Numbered from the stretch's first letter, positions 1-9,954 are shown. The stretch is DNA of 64,000 nucleotides from Thermoanaerobaculales bacterium (GCA_029287235.1 JARFRM010000288.1:59891-123890); one strand, 5' to 3'. Numbers and translations: made by a program. Notes: generated by a model from the letters alone, not told the origin.

Positions 1-2
1 GG

Positions 3-1241
3 CGCCATCCTGAGGGGGTGATCGTGGAGTCCGGATTGGCGGTCCAGCCGGACTCGGGTAAGAACCCCTACGATCGCTTCCGCGACCGACTGACCTTTCC
101 CGTCCGCGACAGCGAAGGCCGACTCATCGCCTTCGGTGGCCGGATTCTCGGCGATGGCGAACCCAAGTACCTCAACAGCCCGGAGAGCCCGCTCTTCCAC
201 AAGAGATCGACCCTTTTCTGTCTCGACCGTGCGCGACGCGCCATCGCCGATGAGTCCGAGGCGGTTGTGGTGGAGGGGTACTTCGATTGTTTTTCCCTCC
301 ACTTGGTGGGCATCACCCACGTCGTGGCGACCCTCGGGACGGCTCTGACCGCCGATCACGCGCGATTGCTGCGGCGCCGAGTCGGGGCCGACGGCAGGGT
401 GGTGCTGTGCTACGACGCCGACACCGCAGGGCGGAGGGCCGCGGCGACTGCAGCCGGAGTCCTCCTCGAAGCGGGGGTTGCGGTTGCGGTGGTCGGCCTT
501 CCCCCGGGGACCGACCCCGACGACGTCGTGCGCGCCGAGGGCGGCGATGCCGCGCGCGCCCTCCTTGCGGAGCCCTCGTCGCTGGTCGAGTTTCTGGTGG
601 AGGATCTGCCCGATGAACGGGCCGCTCGGCAGCGTGAAGCCACCGAGTTGGCCGCGCTGGTGGGGTCGGCGAGGGATCCGCACATCCGCGACGAGCTTTT
701 TATGGAGTTGACCCAACGGATCGGTTTTTCCCAGGATGTCCTCCGTGATCTGGCCCGGCGCGTGGGCGGGCGTGGGGGCGCGTCGCGAGCACCCTCAGCC
801 AGGCCTTCATTGGGCGCCGGTGAGCTTTTCCTCGCGCGCATCATCCTCGATGGCGGCGCCCGGTGGAGACGCCTGGTGGCCGATCAGGTGAATCCGGCCC
901 ACCGCGGCGATGAGCGGTTGGGTCGCCTTATCGAAGCGCTGCGAACCTTCTACGGCGAAGATACGAACGACGATGAGAGCTTTGTCCGTTGGCTGCAGGA
1001 AAACCTCGAGGACGAAGAGCTCATGATGCTGGTGGCCCAGGTAAGCGCAGGGGCGGGCCCCGAGCTCACCGAGGATTCGATTCGGCTGCAGCTGCGGCGT
1101 GTCATGCTCGAGCAGTGGAAGACGGAAGCGAACCGACTCACCGCGGCCATTCGACGCGCGGACGAGCGCGGTGACCATGAGCGGGTCGCGGATCTGCAGA
1201 AGCAGAAGGGTGAATTGAGGTCTCGTATGCCCGATTTCTGA
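3..1241 (+). CDS. dnaG: DNA primase, 5'-truncated by window edge
   Basis: Frame is open to the window start (RHPEG-VIVESGLAVQ). TOPRIM motifs VVVEGYFDCFSLHLVGITHVVATLGTALT and VVLCYDADTAGRRAA; followed by rpoD. Confidence 0.95.
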   Translation, partial: RHPEGVIVESGLAVQPDSGKNPYDRFRDRLTFPVRDSEGRLIAFGGRILGDGEPKYLNSPESPLFHKRSTLFCLDRARRAIADESEAVVVEGYFDCFSLHLVGITHVVATLGTALTADHARLLRRRVGADGRVVLCYDADTAGRRAAATAAGVLLEAGVAVAVVGLPPGTDPDDVVRAEGGDAARALLAEPSSLVEFLVEDLPDERAARQREATELAALVGSARDPHIRDELFMELTQRIGFSQDVLRDLARRVGGRGGASRAPSARPSLGAGELFLARIILDGGARWRRLVADQVNPAHRGDERLGRLIEALRTFYGEDTNDDESFVRWLQENLEDEELMMLVAQVSAGAGPELTEDSIRLQLRRVMLEQWKTEANRLTAAIRRADERGDHERVADLQKQKGELRSRMPDF

Positions 1242-1536
1242 GGTTGAAATTGGCCAATCCTGTAGTTTTTTCGACGTTTTCTGTCTTAGGGGTTGCCAAA
1301 TCGGACATCGAGGCCCATATTTCTTCAGATGACAAAAAGACCTGAGAGGAAGGTCTGTGTCGATCTGGAAGTGCCCGCCACGCTCTCGTACCCGATGGAT
1401 GTATTTTCTCTGAAAGCTTCGAGTGGGAAGTGATTTCGATCGAAGCCTGTTGTGTAATCGCGTGCCGAGATCTGAAAGTCCATTGGGGGACAGAGGGCAC
1501 AACGACAAATCCGAATTTGATTCGAGGTGACGTTTC

Positions 1537-3252
1537 ATGGAGCAGCCGCGCGTTCTGGCTGAGGAAAAGTACCCCGAGCTCGTCAAGCTGATTCAAACCG
1601 GCAAGGAGCGCGGATTCATCATGTACGAGGAGCTCTTCGAGAACTTGCCCGAAGAGGTTACGGGCATCGCCGAGAAGCTCGATGACATCTACATCCGTCT
1701 TGGCGAGCTCGAGATCGAAGTGGTCGAAGCCGACAGCGTCGAGCCCGAAGCCAAAGACGGTGAGAAGGAAGCGGGAGCCAAGGAGAAGGACAAGGATGTT
1801 CCCGCCAGGCCTCAGCCGAGGCCTGCGACCGAACAGCTTGAAAAGACCAATGATCCGGTCCGCATGTATCTGCGGGAAATGGGAACGGTCAAGCTGCTCG
1901 ATCGCGACGGCGAGGTCGAAATCGCCCAGAGGATCGAGGCCGGCGAGGCCAGGGTCTTCATTGCACTTTCCAAAGAGCCGGCGTTGCTCGAGCTCTTCCT
2001 GAGAACAAACGAACGGGCCCGGCGAGAGCGCCGTGGTGTCCGCGAGCTGCTCCAGGGGCACTCCTCCGAGCTCGACGAAAAGGCCGAGGATCGGGTTCGC
2101 GAGAGCCTCGTTATCTTTCGGACGATCAACGGTCTGGACGATGAGTCGAAAGAGCTCAGGCGTCGCCTGCGCCGGTGCAAGAAAAGCGGCAAACGGCACG
2201 CGGAGCTGTCCGACAAGATTGCGGCCAACACCGCTGACATCGCGCTCCTCGTTCGCCGGGCCGATTTCACGACCACAACCAGGAATCGACTGCTGACCTT
2301 TCTCGGTGAGGTGGAGCGCCAGTTCTCCATTCCCATCCAGACGATCAACCGGGATCGTAAGAAGCTGCAGCTCGAGCGCAATGTGGAGCGGCGCCAGTTC
2401 TACCAGGCTCGGGCCGGTCGATACGCGGACGAGCTCGAGAAGCTCGAGGAGCGGTTCGAGATCCCCTATGACGATCTCAAAATCCTCCTCGCCGAGGTGC
2501 GGCGGGGCGAGGCCAACACCGATCAGGCCAAGCAGGAGCTCATCGTCGCCAACCTTCGGTTGGTGGTCTCCATCGCCAAGAAGTACACCAACCGCGGTCT
2601 TCAGTTTCTCGACCTCATCCAAGAAGGCAATATCGGTCTGATGAAGGCGGTGGACAAATTCGAGTACCGCCGGGGCTACAAGTTTTCGACCTACGCCACC
2701 TGGTGGATCCGGCAGGCCATCACCCGCGCGATTGCCGACCAGGCGCGCACGATCCGCATTCCGGTGCACATGATTGAGACCATCAACAAGCTCACCCGGA
2801 CCACCCGAATGTTGGTCCAGGAGCTCGGCCGGGAGCCCACCGTCGAGGAGATCGCGGGTCGGATGGAAATGCCGGTTTCGAAGATCCGCAAGATCCACAA
2901 GATCTCCCAGGAGCCGATTTCGCTGGAGACTCCCATCGGCGAGGAGGAGGACTCCCACCTGGGTGACTTCATCGAGGACACCAACTCGGTCTCGCCGATC
3001 GACGCAGTGATCATGCGGACTCTCAAGGATCACACCGAGTCGGTGCTCAAGTCGCTGACGCCGCGCGAAGAACAGGTCCTGAAGTTGCGCTTCGGAATCG
3101 GTGACGGCACCGAGCACACCCTCGAGGAGGTCGGGCGAACCTTCAACGTCACCCGTGAGCGGATTCGCCAGATCGAATACAAGGCGCTGAGGAAGCTCCG
3201 CCATCCCACGCGGGCTCATCTGTTGAAACCATTTTCCGAGGGGAACAACTGA
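1537..3252 (+). CDS. rpoD: RNA polymerase primary sigma factor (sigma-70)
   Basis: [29 protein letters not shown] (region 1.2), [74 protein letters not shown] (region 2), [41 protein letters not shown] (region 4). Confidence 0.97.
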   Translation: MEQPRVLAEEKYPELVKLIQTGKERGFIMYEELFENLPEEVTGIAEKLDDIYIRLGELEIEVVEADSVEPEAKDGEKEAGAKEKDKDVPARPQPRPATEQLEKTNDPVRMYLREMGTVKLLDRDGEVEIAQRIEAGEARVFIALSKEPALLELFLRTNERARRERRGVRELLQGHSSELDEKAEDRVRESLVIFRTINGLDDESKELRRRLRRCKKSGKRHAELSDKIAANTADIALLVRRADFTTTTRNRLLTFLGEVERQFSIPIQTINRDRKKLQLERNVERRQFYQARAGRYADELEKLEERFEIPYDDLKILLAEVRRGEANTDQAKQELIVANLRLVVSIAKKYTNRGLQFLDLIQEGNIGLMKAVDKFEYRRGYKFSTYATWWIRQAITRAIADQARTIRIPVHMIETINKLTRTTRMLVQELGREPTVEEIAGRMEMPVSKIRKIHKISQEPISLETPIGEEEDSHLGDFIEDTNSVSPIDAVIMRTLKDHTESVLKSLTPREEQVLKLRFGIGDGTEHTLEEVGRTFNVTRERIRQIEYKALRKLRHPTRAHLLKPFSEGNN

Positions 3253-3286
3253 CCACAGCTTGAGTTGCGCAAGCTATCAGCCCTTG

Positions 3287-3309
3287 GCTGAAAGCAATTA
3301 GCTTTCAGC
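3287..3309. repeat. Short hairpin GCTGAAAGC-AATTA-GCTTTCAGC downstream of rpoD
   Basis: Perfect 9-bp stem with 5-nt loop; no U-tract, so not a clear terminator. Confidence 0.6.
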
Positions 3310-3391
3310 TGGTGAGGGTGATGGTTGGCCGGAGGCTAATCGCTGACAGCCGGCGGCTTGTTCTTCGACCCCGTCGGAGCTAGAATGCGCT

Positions 3392-3464
3392 GGGCCCATA
3401 GCTCAGCGGTTAGAGCCGCCGGCTCATAACCGGTCGGTCCCAGGTTCGAATCCTGGTGGGCCCA
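3392..3464 (+). tRNA. tRNA with CAT anticodon (elongator Met or lysidine-type Ile2)
   Basis: GGGCCCATAGCTCAGCGGTTAGAGCCGCCGGCTCATAACCGGTCGGTCCCAGGTTCGAATCCTGGTGGGCCCA folds as a cloverleaf: 7-bp acceptor, anticodon loop CTCATAA, T-arm CCAGG-TTCGAAT-CCTGG. CCA not encoded. Confidence 0.9.
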
Positions 3465-3486
3465 CGGCTCGTCTATTGGGTTCGAA

Positions 3487-4269
3487 GTGGAAATTGAGAA
3501 TTCGCAGCAAGGGGAATCGGTGAACAACGTACGCCACGATCTCGCTCTCATGGTTCGACTCCAAGAATTGTACGATCGCATCGCTGTTGCGATTCGAGAG
3601 CGACAGACCCCGCCTCACGAGGTCCGAAAACTCCACCAAGCCAACCTCGATCGCCAGGCCGAGCTCGAGAAGATCGAGCAGCAAGTGCAGACGCACGATG
3701 ACGAGCTCAAGGAGGTTCGCAAGAAAGAGGAGGAGTGGAAGCTCGAGCTCGAGCATTTCCAGCGTCAGAAGGGAATGGTCACGAATGAGCGCGAGTTCAC
3801 CGCGGTGATCTCCGAGATCGACTATGCCACCAAAGCCCTGGAAGAGGCGGCGTCACGACGACGGGAGCTCGAGGATATCAATGGCGCTCTCGTTGCCGAG
3901 ATCGAGGAGCGCCGGGGGGCTCGCCCTGAAGAAGAGGCCGCGCACAAGGATGTCGTTGAGGCTTGGGAGAATCGCAAGCAGGAGCTCATGGCCCAGGTTC
4001 ACGGGCTCGTCACCGAAGCCAAGAACCTGGAATCCGGTATCGATCCCAAGAACCGTGCGCGTTTCATGCGGCTGCTCGAGTCGAAGAAGGGCACCGCGGT
4101 GGCGGTGGTGGTGGAAGGCTCGTGCTCGCTCTGTCACTTCGCTCTGCGCCCTCACCTGCAGCAGCGGGTTCGGCGTTGTGAGGAGATCATCACCTGCGAG
4201 ACCTGCCACCGGATCCTCTACATGGAAGAGACCATCAACGAGGTGGACACCGCGACCGAGAGTGTCTGA
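3487..4269 (+). CDS. Coiled-coil protein with C-terminal C4 zinc ribbon (CT398-like / zf-RING_7)
   Basis: Long heptad-rich coiled coil, then CSLCHFALRPHLQQRVRRCEEIITCETCHRILY. Confidence 0.85.
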   Translation: MEIENSQQGESVNNVRHDLALMVRLQELYDRIAVAIRERQTPPHEVRKLHQANLDRQAELEKIEQQVQTHDDELKEVRKKEEEWKLELEHFQRQKGMVTNEREFTAVISEIDYATKALEEAASRRRELEDINGALVAEIEERRGARPEEEAAHKDVVEAWENRKQELMAQVHGLVTEAKNLESGIDPKNRARFMRLLESKKGTAVAVVVEGSCSLCHFALRPHLQQRVRRCEEIITCETCHRILYMEETINEVDTATESV

Positions 4270-4272
4270 CCG

Positions 4273-4965
4273 ATGAGCGCGAATCTCGCAGGACGCCTCG
4301 CGTCGGTGCAGGGGCGGATCGCTGTGGCGGCGGAGGCCGCGGGTCGCGATCCTCGTGGGATCACTCTGATCTCGGTTTCCAAAACCCAACCTGCCGAGAT
4401 CGTGAGTGAAGCCGTGGCCGCAGGCGCCCATGACCTCGGTGAGAACCGTGTCCAGGAAGCTCAGGCCAAGAAACCCGGTGTTCGACGGGCGAGGTGGCAT
4501 CTCATCGGGCCGTTGCAGCGCAACAAGGCGCGGGCTGCCCTCGAGGTCTTTGACGTGATTCACACCATCGACCGGCTGGAGATCGCCAATCGCCTCCAGT
4601 TTCTCCTCGAGCAGCACTGGCCCGACCGGGTGTTGGACGTCTTGCTGGAGGTTAATGTCGGGGATGAGCCGCAAAAGGCGGGTGTGTCGTCGGCGGATGC
4701 TCTCGAACTCCTCGAAGAGGCGCGAGCTCTCGATCGACTGGCGGTTCGCGGGCTGATGGCAATCCCACCGTTCGCGAATGATCCCGAGGCATCGCGTCCT
4801 CATTTTCGCTCGTTGTGCGAGCTTCGCGATCGGATGGAGAACGAGACGGGCCACCCTCTTCCCGAGCTCTCCATGGGGATGAGCCACGACTTCGAGATCG
4901 CGGTGGCCGAGGGTGCAACCCTGGTTCGTGTGGGAACGGCGATCTTCGGAGCTCGAGGCGGTTGA
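4273..4965 (+). CDS. YggS/PLPBP family pyridoxal phosphate homeostasis protein
   Basis: LISVSKTQPAEIVSEAVAAGAHDLGENRVQEAQAK, WHLIGPLQRNK, LSMGMSHDFEIAVAEGATLVRVGTAIFG. Confidence 0.95.
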   Translation: MSANLAGRLASVQGRIAVAAEAAGRDPRGITLISVSKTQPAEIVSEAVAAGAHDLGENRVQEAQAKKPGVRRARWHLIGPLQRNKARAALEVFDVIHTIDRLEIANRLQFLLEQHWPDRVLDVLLEVNVGDEPQKAGVSSADALELLEEARALDRLAVRGLMAIPPFANDPEASRPHFRSLCELRDRMENETGHPLPELSMGMSHDFEIAVAEGATLVRVGTAIFGARGG

Positions 4966-5076
4966 TTCGAATCGGACCGCGGTGAAACCAAAGATCTCGA
5001 CCGGCCTCCAGTTTCTTCTTGCTCCGCGCCCGGCTTTGTGAAAAAATTCTCATCGAGCGGAATCGTGGAGCAAACC

Positions 5077-6321
5077 ATGGATGAGAACAACGTGATCTCG
5101 CCGGAACAGGCGACGCACACCTTTCGACTGGCCGAAGAATCGGCACCGGAATGCATCGAGTTTCTTCGCGACCTCGTGACGATCCCTTCGCCGAGTCGCG
5201 GCGAGCGCCTCGCCTGCGAGCGGGTCATGCGCGAGATGGAATCGCTGGGCTATCGCGATGTCCATCTCGACGAGATGGGCAACGTCCTCGGCCGTTTCGG
5301 CAGCGGGCCCAGGGTTCTCGCCATCGACGCCCACATCGACACGGTGGGGATCAGCAACCCGACCCACTGGAAGTACGACCCTTTTCGGGGTGTCGTTTCC
5401 GGCGGCATCCTCTACGGCCGCGGAGCTTCGGACCAGAAGGGCGGATTGGCAGCGGTGATCCACGGTGTTGCGCTGGCGGCGAGGATCGGGATACCCGACG
5501 ATTTTTCGGTGTGGGTCACGGCGACCGTCAACGGTGAGGACTGCGTCAGTCTTGCGTGGCAGTACCTCATCAACGAGACCGAGCTCCGGCCCGAGGTCGT
5601 GGTCGTTTCCATGCCCTCCCACCTGGGGGTGTGTTTCGGTCAACGGGGTCGGATGGAGATTGAAATCGTGACCCGCGGAGTTTCGACCCACGGATCGCAG
5701 CCCGACCGTGGAACAAACGCCATCTATCTGATGAGCCCCATCGTCGACGCACTCGCCGATCTCCACGGCGAGCTGGTGACCGACCATCCGAATCTTGGAC
5801 GGGGGTCCATCGCGGTCACCGAGTTCAGCTCCCAGTCGCCGTCGCTGACTGCGATTCCCGATGAGAGCCGGATTCACATCGATCGCCGGCTGACCATTGG
5901 TGAGACTCCCGACGAGGCGCTCGCCGAGATCGGTGCGCTGGCGGCCGTTCAGGAGTGTCAGGCCGAGGTCAGGCTGCTCGACTACAACCAGCCGTCGTGG
6001 CGCGGTTTCGCCTATCCGACAGATAAGGTCTTCCCGGCTTGGGAGACGTCGATCGACGGTGCGGCGGTCGGTGCCGCCATGAGCACCGCCAGGCAGGTCC
6101 TTGGGCGAGAGCCGAGGATCCACCGGTCGAAGTTCGCATCGAGCGGGTGTGCCACCGCCGGTCTCTTCGGAATCCCGACGATCGGTTTCGGTCCGGCCGA
6201 TGAGCTTCACTCGCACTCGGTCAACGACCAGATCGCGCTCGCCCAGCTCCAGCCTGCCATGGCCTTCTACGCCATGTACACGGAGATTTATCAGGCGGCG
6301 ACGTCCGATCGCAATCCGTAG
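5077..6321 (+). CDS. M20 family metallopeptidase, YgeY-like selenium-metabolism-linked hydrolase family
   Basis: IDAHIDTVGISNPTHWKYDPF, GRGASDQKGGLAAVIHG, HIDRRLTIGETP, GFGPADELHSHSVNDQI. Start ATG at 5077 preferred over upstream GTG at 5038. Confidence 0.85.
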   Translation: MDENNVISPEQATHTFRLAEESAPECIEFLRDLVTIPSPSRGERLACERVMREMESLGYRDVHLDEMGNVLGRFGSGPRVLAIDAHIDTVGISNPTHWKYDPFRGVVSGGILYGRGASDQKGGLAAVIHGVALAARIGIPDDFSVWVTATVNGEDCVSLAWQYLINETELRPEVVVVSMPSHLGVCFGQRGRMEIEIVTRGVSTHGSQPDRGTNAIYLMSPIVDALADLHGELVTDHPNLGRGSIAVTEFSSQSPSLTAIPDESRIHIDRRLTIGETPDEALAEIGALAAVQECQAEVRLLDYNQPSWRGFAYPTDKVFPAWETSIDGAAVGAAMSTARQVLGREPRIHRSKFASSGCATAGLFGIPTIGFGPADELHSHSVNDQIALAQLQPAMAFYAMYTEIYQAATSDRNP

Positions 6322-6325
6322 GGTC

Positions 6326-6492
6326 TAGGAGCCTGCACCGCATAGATGGTGGATGGATTTCGGAGCGTCATTCGTGGCCGTTTTTCGCCTGATTCGCCGG
6401 TTCATACTGGTGGTATGGGCCAAGAAACAGGCGAAAAACGGGCCAAATGCCGCCCGAAAGGCGCCGCCGATTCTATGCGGTGCAGGCTCCTA
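6326..6492 (-). repeat. 167-bp palindromic repeat, copy 1 (inverted relative to copies 2 and 3)
   Basis: TAGGAGCCTGCACCGCATAGA...TCTATGCGGTGCAGGCTCCTA terminal inverted repeats; central hairpin CATAC-TGGTG-GTATG; about 7 mismatches to copy 3 (reverse complement) with no indels. Confidence 0.93.
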
Positions 6493-6542
6493 ACCCGTTC
6501 TTCTCACCAGCTGTTCGGCTGCGGTCGATTCAGTGCACTGGT

Positions 6543-6590
6543 TGAAACGCAAAGATCGCAATGATCGCAAAGTCCATCGCAAAGCACCCG
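6543..6590 (+). repeat. Quasi-periodic GCAAAG intergenic repeat (sense half)
   Basis: aacgcaaagatcgcaatgatcgcaaagtccatcgcaaagcacc; GCAA(A/T)G recurs every ~9-13 bp. Confidence 0.7.
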
Positions 6591-6668
6591 TCTCATCAAT
6601 ACCCATCGCAACGGGTTGATTGTGTTCAGACATCGACAGAATGTTGTGTCGGTGTGATGGGTCAGTCA

Positions 6669-6760
6669 TGCGATGTCCTTTGCGATTTTCTTAGCGTGCT
6701 TGGCGGTCTTTGCGGTAAGACTGCGATGGAATCTGTGTGATCTGTGGGCCGTAGCGTCGT
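6669..6760 (-). repeat. Quasi-periodic GCAAAG / ATCTGTG intergenic repeat (antisense half)
   Basis: gcgatgtcctttgcgattttcttagcgtgcttggcggtctttgcggtaag...ctgcgatggaatctgtgtgatctgtggg; closely matches 9956-10012. Confidence 0.75.
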
Positions 6761-6786
6761 GCGATGACCCGGCATCCGGCATCTCG

Positions 6787-8145
6787 CTACTGCAGCAATC
6801 CGACCAGATCCGAAACCGACTCGATGGGCACGGTCCCAAGCGGGAGCTCGGCGTCCGTCGCCCGCGCCGGGAGCGCGACTCTGCCAAAACCCAAAGCGGC
6901 GGCTTCGCGGACCCGTTCACCGGTACGGTTGACGGCTCGGACCTCGCCGAGAAGTCCGATCTCGCCGAAGACCGCGAGATCGGTGGGCAGCGGACGATCC
7001 GCCGCCGATGAAATCAATGCGGCTGCAACAGCGAGATCGAGCGCCGGTTCCTTCAGCGACAGACCGCCGACGAGATTGAGAAAGATGTCGCGGTCGGCGA
7101 AACTGATCCCGGCGTGGCGCTCGATGACCGCGACGAGGAGCGCGAGACGCGAGCCGTCAAAGCCGTGCGCGACACGCCGCGGTGTGCCCAGGGCAGAGGG
7201 CGCTACGAGCGCCTGAACCTCGACGAGGAGTGGTGCGGTCCCCTCCAGGGCGGCGGAGACAGCAGAACCCGGAACGCCCTGACGGCGATCTTCGAGGAGC
7301 CACGCCGATGGATTCTGAACTCCCTCGAGACCGCGCTCGGTCATGGACCAGAGGGCGAGCTCGGCCACCGTGCCGAAACGATTCTTCCCCGCCCGCAGCA
7401 CCCGAAGATCATGGCCCGGTTCGCCCTCGAGGGAGAGCACCACGTCAACCAGGTGCTCAAGGAGTTTTGGACCGGCGATGTGACCCTCTTTGGTGACATG
7501 GCCGACGAGGACGACTGGAATCCCACGCGATTTCGCAAGGTGCTGAAAGCGGGCCGCCACCTGGCGCACCTGGCTCACCGAACCGGCCACCGCATCGAGC
7601 TCCTCGGAGGTCATGGTCTGGATCGAGTCGACCACGATCAGCTGAGGTGAGCTTGCCTCGAGCTGGTCCATGACCGCATCGCAGGAGGTCTCAGGTAGCA
7701 GTATGAGCTCGGCCTCGAGACCACCGATGCGGCGCGCGCGAAGCGCAACCTGTTCGGACGACTCTTCACCGGTGACATAGATGACCGGTCCGCGGTCGGC
7801 CGCCGTTGCAGCCGCCACCTGGAGCAGCAGGGTCGATTTGCCGACCCCGGGCTCGCCGGCGACCAGCACCAGGGATCCCGGGACCAGACCACCGCCGAGG
7901 ACGCGGTCGACGCCGTCGAGCCCGGTGGGAGTACGGGTCGTGGGCACGGCGGCGGCCTCGGTGATCGGCACCGCGCTGGCGCCGCGCCTTGTCTGTGGCT
8001 TCGGTTTGCCGCCGCGGCTGCTCCTGGGTGGTTTGAGCTCCTCGGCGAAGCTGTTCCACGAACCGCATCCCGGGCACTGTCCGAGCCACTTGCTCGACTC
8101 GTGACCGCAGTCGGTGCAGAAAAAAATCGTCTCCTTGGCGGCCAC
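6787..8145 (-). CDS. radA: DNA repair protein RadA
   Basis: Zinc finger CTDCGHESSKWLGQCPGCGSWNSF, Walker A GEPGVGKSTLL, KNRFG motif, C-terminal Lon-like domain. Confidence 0.96.
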   Translation of the reverse strand: MAAKETIFFCTDCGHESSKWLGQCPGCGSWNSFAEELKPPRSSRGGKPKPQTRRGASAVPITEAAAVPTTRTPTGLDGVDRVLGGGLVPGSLVLVAGEPGVGKSTLLLQVAAATAADRGPVIYVTGEESSEQVALRARRIGGLEAELILLPETSCDAVMDQLEASSPQLIVVDSIQTMTSEELDAVAGSVSQVRQVAARFQHLAKSRGIPVVLVGHVTKEGHIAGPKLLEHLVDVVLSLEGEPGHDLRVLRAGKNRFGTVAELALWSMTERGLEGVQNPSAWLLEDRRQGVPGSAVSAALEGTAPLLVEVQALVAPSALGTPRRVAHGFDGSRLALLVAVIERHAGISFADRDIFLNLVGGLSLKEPALDLAVAAALISSAADRPLPTDLAVFGEIGLLGEVRAVNRTGERVREAAALGFGRVALPARATDAELPLGTVPIESVSDLVGLLQ

Positions 8146-8163
8146 GGACTCAGCCCGTCGGAT

Positions 8164-9549
8164 CTACCACGGGGCATCAGCCTCGCGGTGGGACGTGTCC
8201 GCGTTCTCGAAACGGGTGAACTCGTGCTGGAAGACGAGATCGATGTCGCCGATGGGGCCGTTACGTTGCTTGGCGATGAGGAGCTCGGCCTTGCGGGGGT
8301 CCTCGACATCCCGGTCGTAGACCGATGGACGGATGATGAACATGACGACGTCGGCATCCTGTTCGATGCTCCCGCTCTCACGCAGATCCGACAATTGCGG
8401 CCGGTGATCGCCACCGCGACGCTCGGGCTGCCGGCTGAGCTGTGAGAGCACCAGCATCGGTACGCCGAGGTCTTTGGCGATCCCCTTGAGACCCCGCGAG
8501 ATGGCCGACACTTCCTCGTTTCTGCTGGGAAAGCGCGACCCGCCCGACATGAGCTGGAGATAATCCACCATGACCAGATCGAGTCCCTTATCCTGCTTGA
8601 GCCGGCGTGCCTTGGCCGAGAGCTCGAGCACCGTGATGCCCGGGGAGTCGTCGACCCAGATGTCGGCGTCCTGCAGCGCCTGGGCCGCCATTTCGAGCTT
8701 GGGCCAGTCCGACTTGGCGAGGTAACCCCCGGAAAGTCTTTTTTGGTCGACCCGACCCTCGGCCGAGAGCATGCGGCGAACCAGCTGTTCGGCCGACATC
8801 TCGAGGGAAAAGATGGCCACCTTCTTGTTGGTGCGGAGGGCGGCGTGGGTGCAGATGTTGACGCCGAGAGAGGTCTTCCCCATGGACGGGCGGGCGGCGA
8901 GGATGACCAGATCCTTGCTTTGGAAACCCGAAGTGAGCTCGTTGAGGCGAACAAAACCGGTGTCGAGTCCGGTGAGGGGCGAGTGCGATGACCGGCTCTC
9001 CTCGATATTCTGGAGCTCGGTTTCGGCGAGGCCGCGGATGTGCTGAAGACCGCCGGCGAGGGTGTCCTCGGCGATGTGGTAGACATCACGCTGCGCCGAC
9101 TCGACGGCCTCGCGAGCCTCTCCGTGATCCAGGGAGCAGGTGGTGAGGATCTTCTGCGCCGCGCCGATGAGCTGGCGTTTGATCGACTTGTCGTGGACGA
9201 TCTCACCATAGTGGGTGACATTGGCCACATCGGGCAACGCATCGACCATGGATGACAGATAGGCCGCCCCACCGACCCTCTCGAGCTGGCCCTGCTCGCG
9301 CAGGTGGTTGGTCACCGTCAGGAGATCCACCGCCTGACCGTGTTCCTGCAGGGCGATGCAGGTGGAGTAGATGAGGCGGTGGGCCTCGATGTAGAACTCG
9401 TCCTCGCGGACCTTCTCGAGGACCATGAGCAGCGCGTTGGGGTCGAGGAGGATGGCGCCGAGAACGGCGCGCTCGGCCTCGGGCTCGTACGGCAGGCGCT
9501 CGACCATCGGTGGGCCGGATCGGATCACGTCGGATGGGTTGCTGCTCAT
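8164..9549 (-). CDS. dnaB: Replicative DNA helicase
   Basis: PYEPEAERAVLGAILLDPNAL, DLVILAARPSMGKTSLGVNI, DLVMVDYLQLM, LSQLSRQPERRGGDHRPQLSDLRESGSIEQDADVVMFI. Confidence 0.97.
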   Translation of the reverse strand: MSSNPSDVIRSGPPMVERLPYEPEAERAVLGAILLDPNALLMVLEKVREDEFYIEAHRLIYSTCIALQEHGQAVDLLTVTNHLREQGQLERVGGAAYLSSMVDALPDVANVTHYGEIVHDKSIKRQLIGAAQKILTTCSLDHGEAREAVESAQRDVYHIAEDTLAGGLQHIRGLAETELQNIEESRSSHSPLTGLDTGFVRLNELTSGFQSKDLVILAARPSMGKTSLGVNICTHAALRTNKKVAIFSLEMSAEQLVRRMLSAEGRVDQKRLSGGYLAKSDWPKLEMAAQALQDADIWVDDSPGITVLELSAKARRLKQDKGLDLVMVDYLQLMSGGSRFPSRNEEVSAISRGLKGIAKDLGVPMLVLSQLSRQPERRGGDHRPQLSDLRESGSIEQDADVVMFIIRPSVYDRDVEDPRKAELLIAKQRNGPIGDIDLVFQHEFTRFENADTSHREADAPW

Positions 9550-9589
9550 GGGCCAACCATCCTACATCAACCGAATCGCGGTACGGGCC

Positions 9590-9730
9590 CGAACCGGTAT
9601 TCGTGTCCGTATCCGATCCCGATCCCGATCCCGATCCCGTATCCGATCCCGATCCCGTTCCCGATCCCGTTCCCGTTCCCGATCCCGGATGCCGGTCCAT
9701 CGCTATCGGGATCGCAGTCGCTATCGAACG
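9590..9730. repeat. Degenerate hexanucleotide tandem repeat (GATCCC/GTTCCC)n; minus strand is (GGGATC)n
   Basis: 11 CCC runs separated by 3-nt GAT/GTT spacers at 9615-9686 with one GTATCC interruption, flanked by degraded hexamers. Confidence 0.92.
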
Positions 9731-9954
9731 AGAAGCGACCGGGAAAGCTGCCGGCAGCCCGATTCAGGCATGCGCCGTCGACGAGACGCCGATTGTCGCA
9801 GATGCCGTCGCCTGGATACCGATGAGGTGACCGACTTCGTGTTTGCGGCGATCTGCCAACCGCTCTGCGATGTTTTTGCAGTGCTACGGTCCTGATTTCT
9901 TGAATTCCCGTCAAGGAATTTCCTGCCACGCAAGTGTGCGATGGGATAACAATG

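Noticed and set aside
1138-3219. 693-aa minus-strand ORF opposite rpoD (and similar long antisense ORFs, e.g. 7638-9272, 23374-25071, 35886-37316)
   Set aside because: Mirror-frame ORFs of high-GC codon usage; compositionally biased translations with no recognisable domains, fully overlapping strongly supported genes.
6346-6564. ORF MVDGFRSVIRGRFSPDSPVHTGGMGQETGEKRAKCRPKGAADSMRCRLL and homologous ORFs at 55362-55880 (-) and 57095-57595 (-)
   Set aside because: These translations lie mostly inside the 167-bp palindromic element. Similarity is explained by the DNA repeat, and copy 2 changes follow base-pairing rather than codon constraint.
6673-7011. ORFs MSFAIFLACLAVFAVRLRW... and 9843-10091 MAFAMFLAFVAVFAVNLRR... 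as membrane peptides
   Set aside because: Produced by the GCAAAG-type phrase repeats; no ribosome-binding context and the rest of each ORF is antisense to radA or aroB.
9510-9830. Low-complexity ORFs such as PDPDPDPVSDPDPVPDP / RSRSRSRSRIRSRSRS and GSGTGTGSGTGSG across the hexamer repeat
   Set aside because: All frames of a hexanucleotide tandem repeat stay open; no coding evidence.
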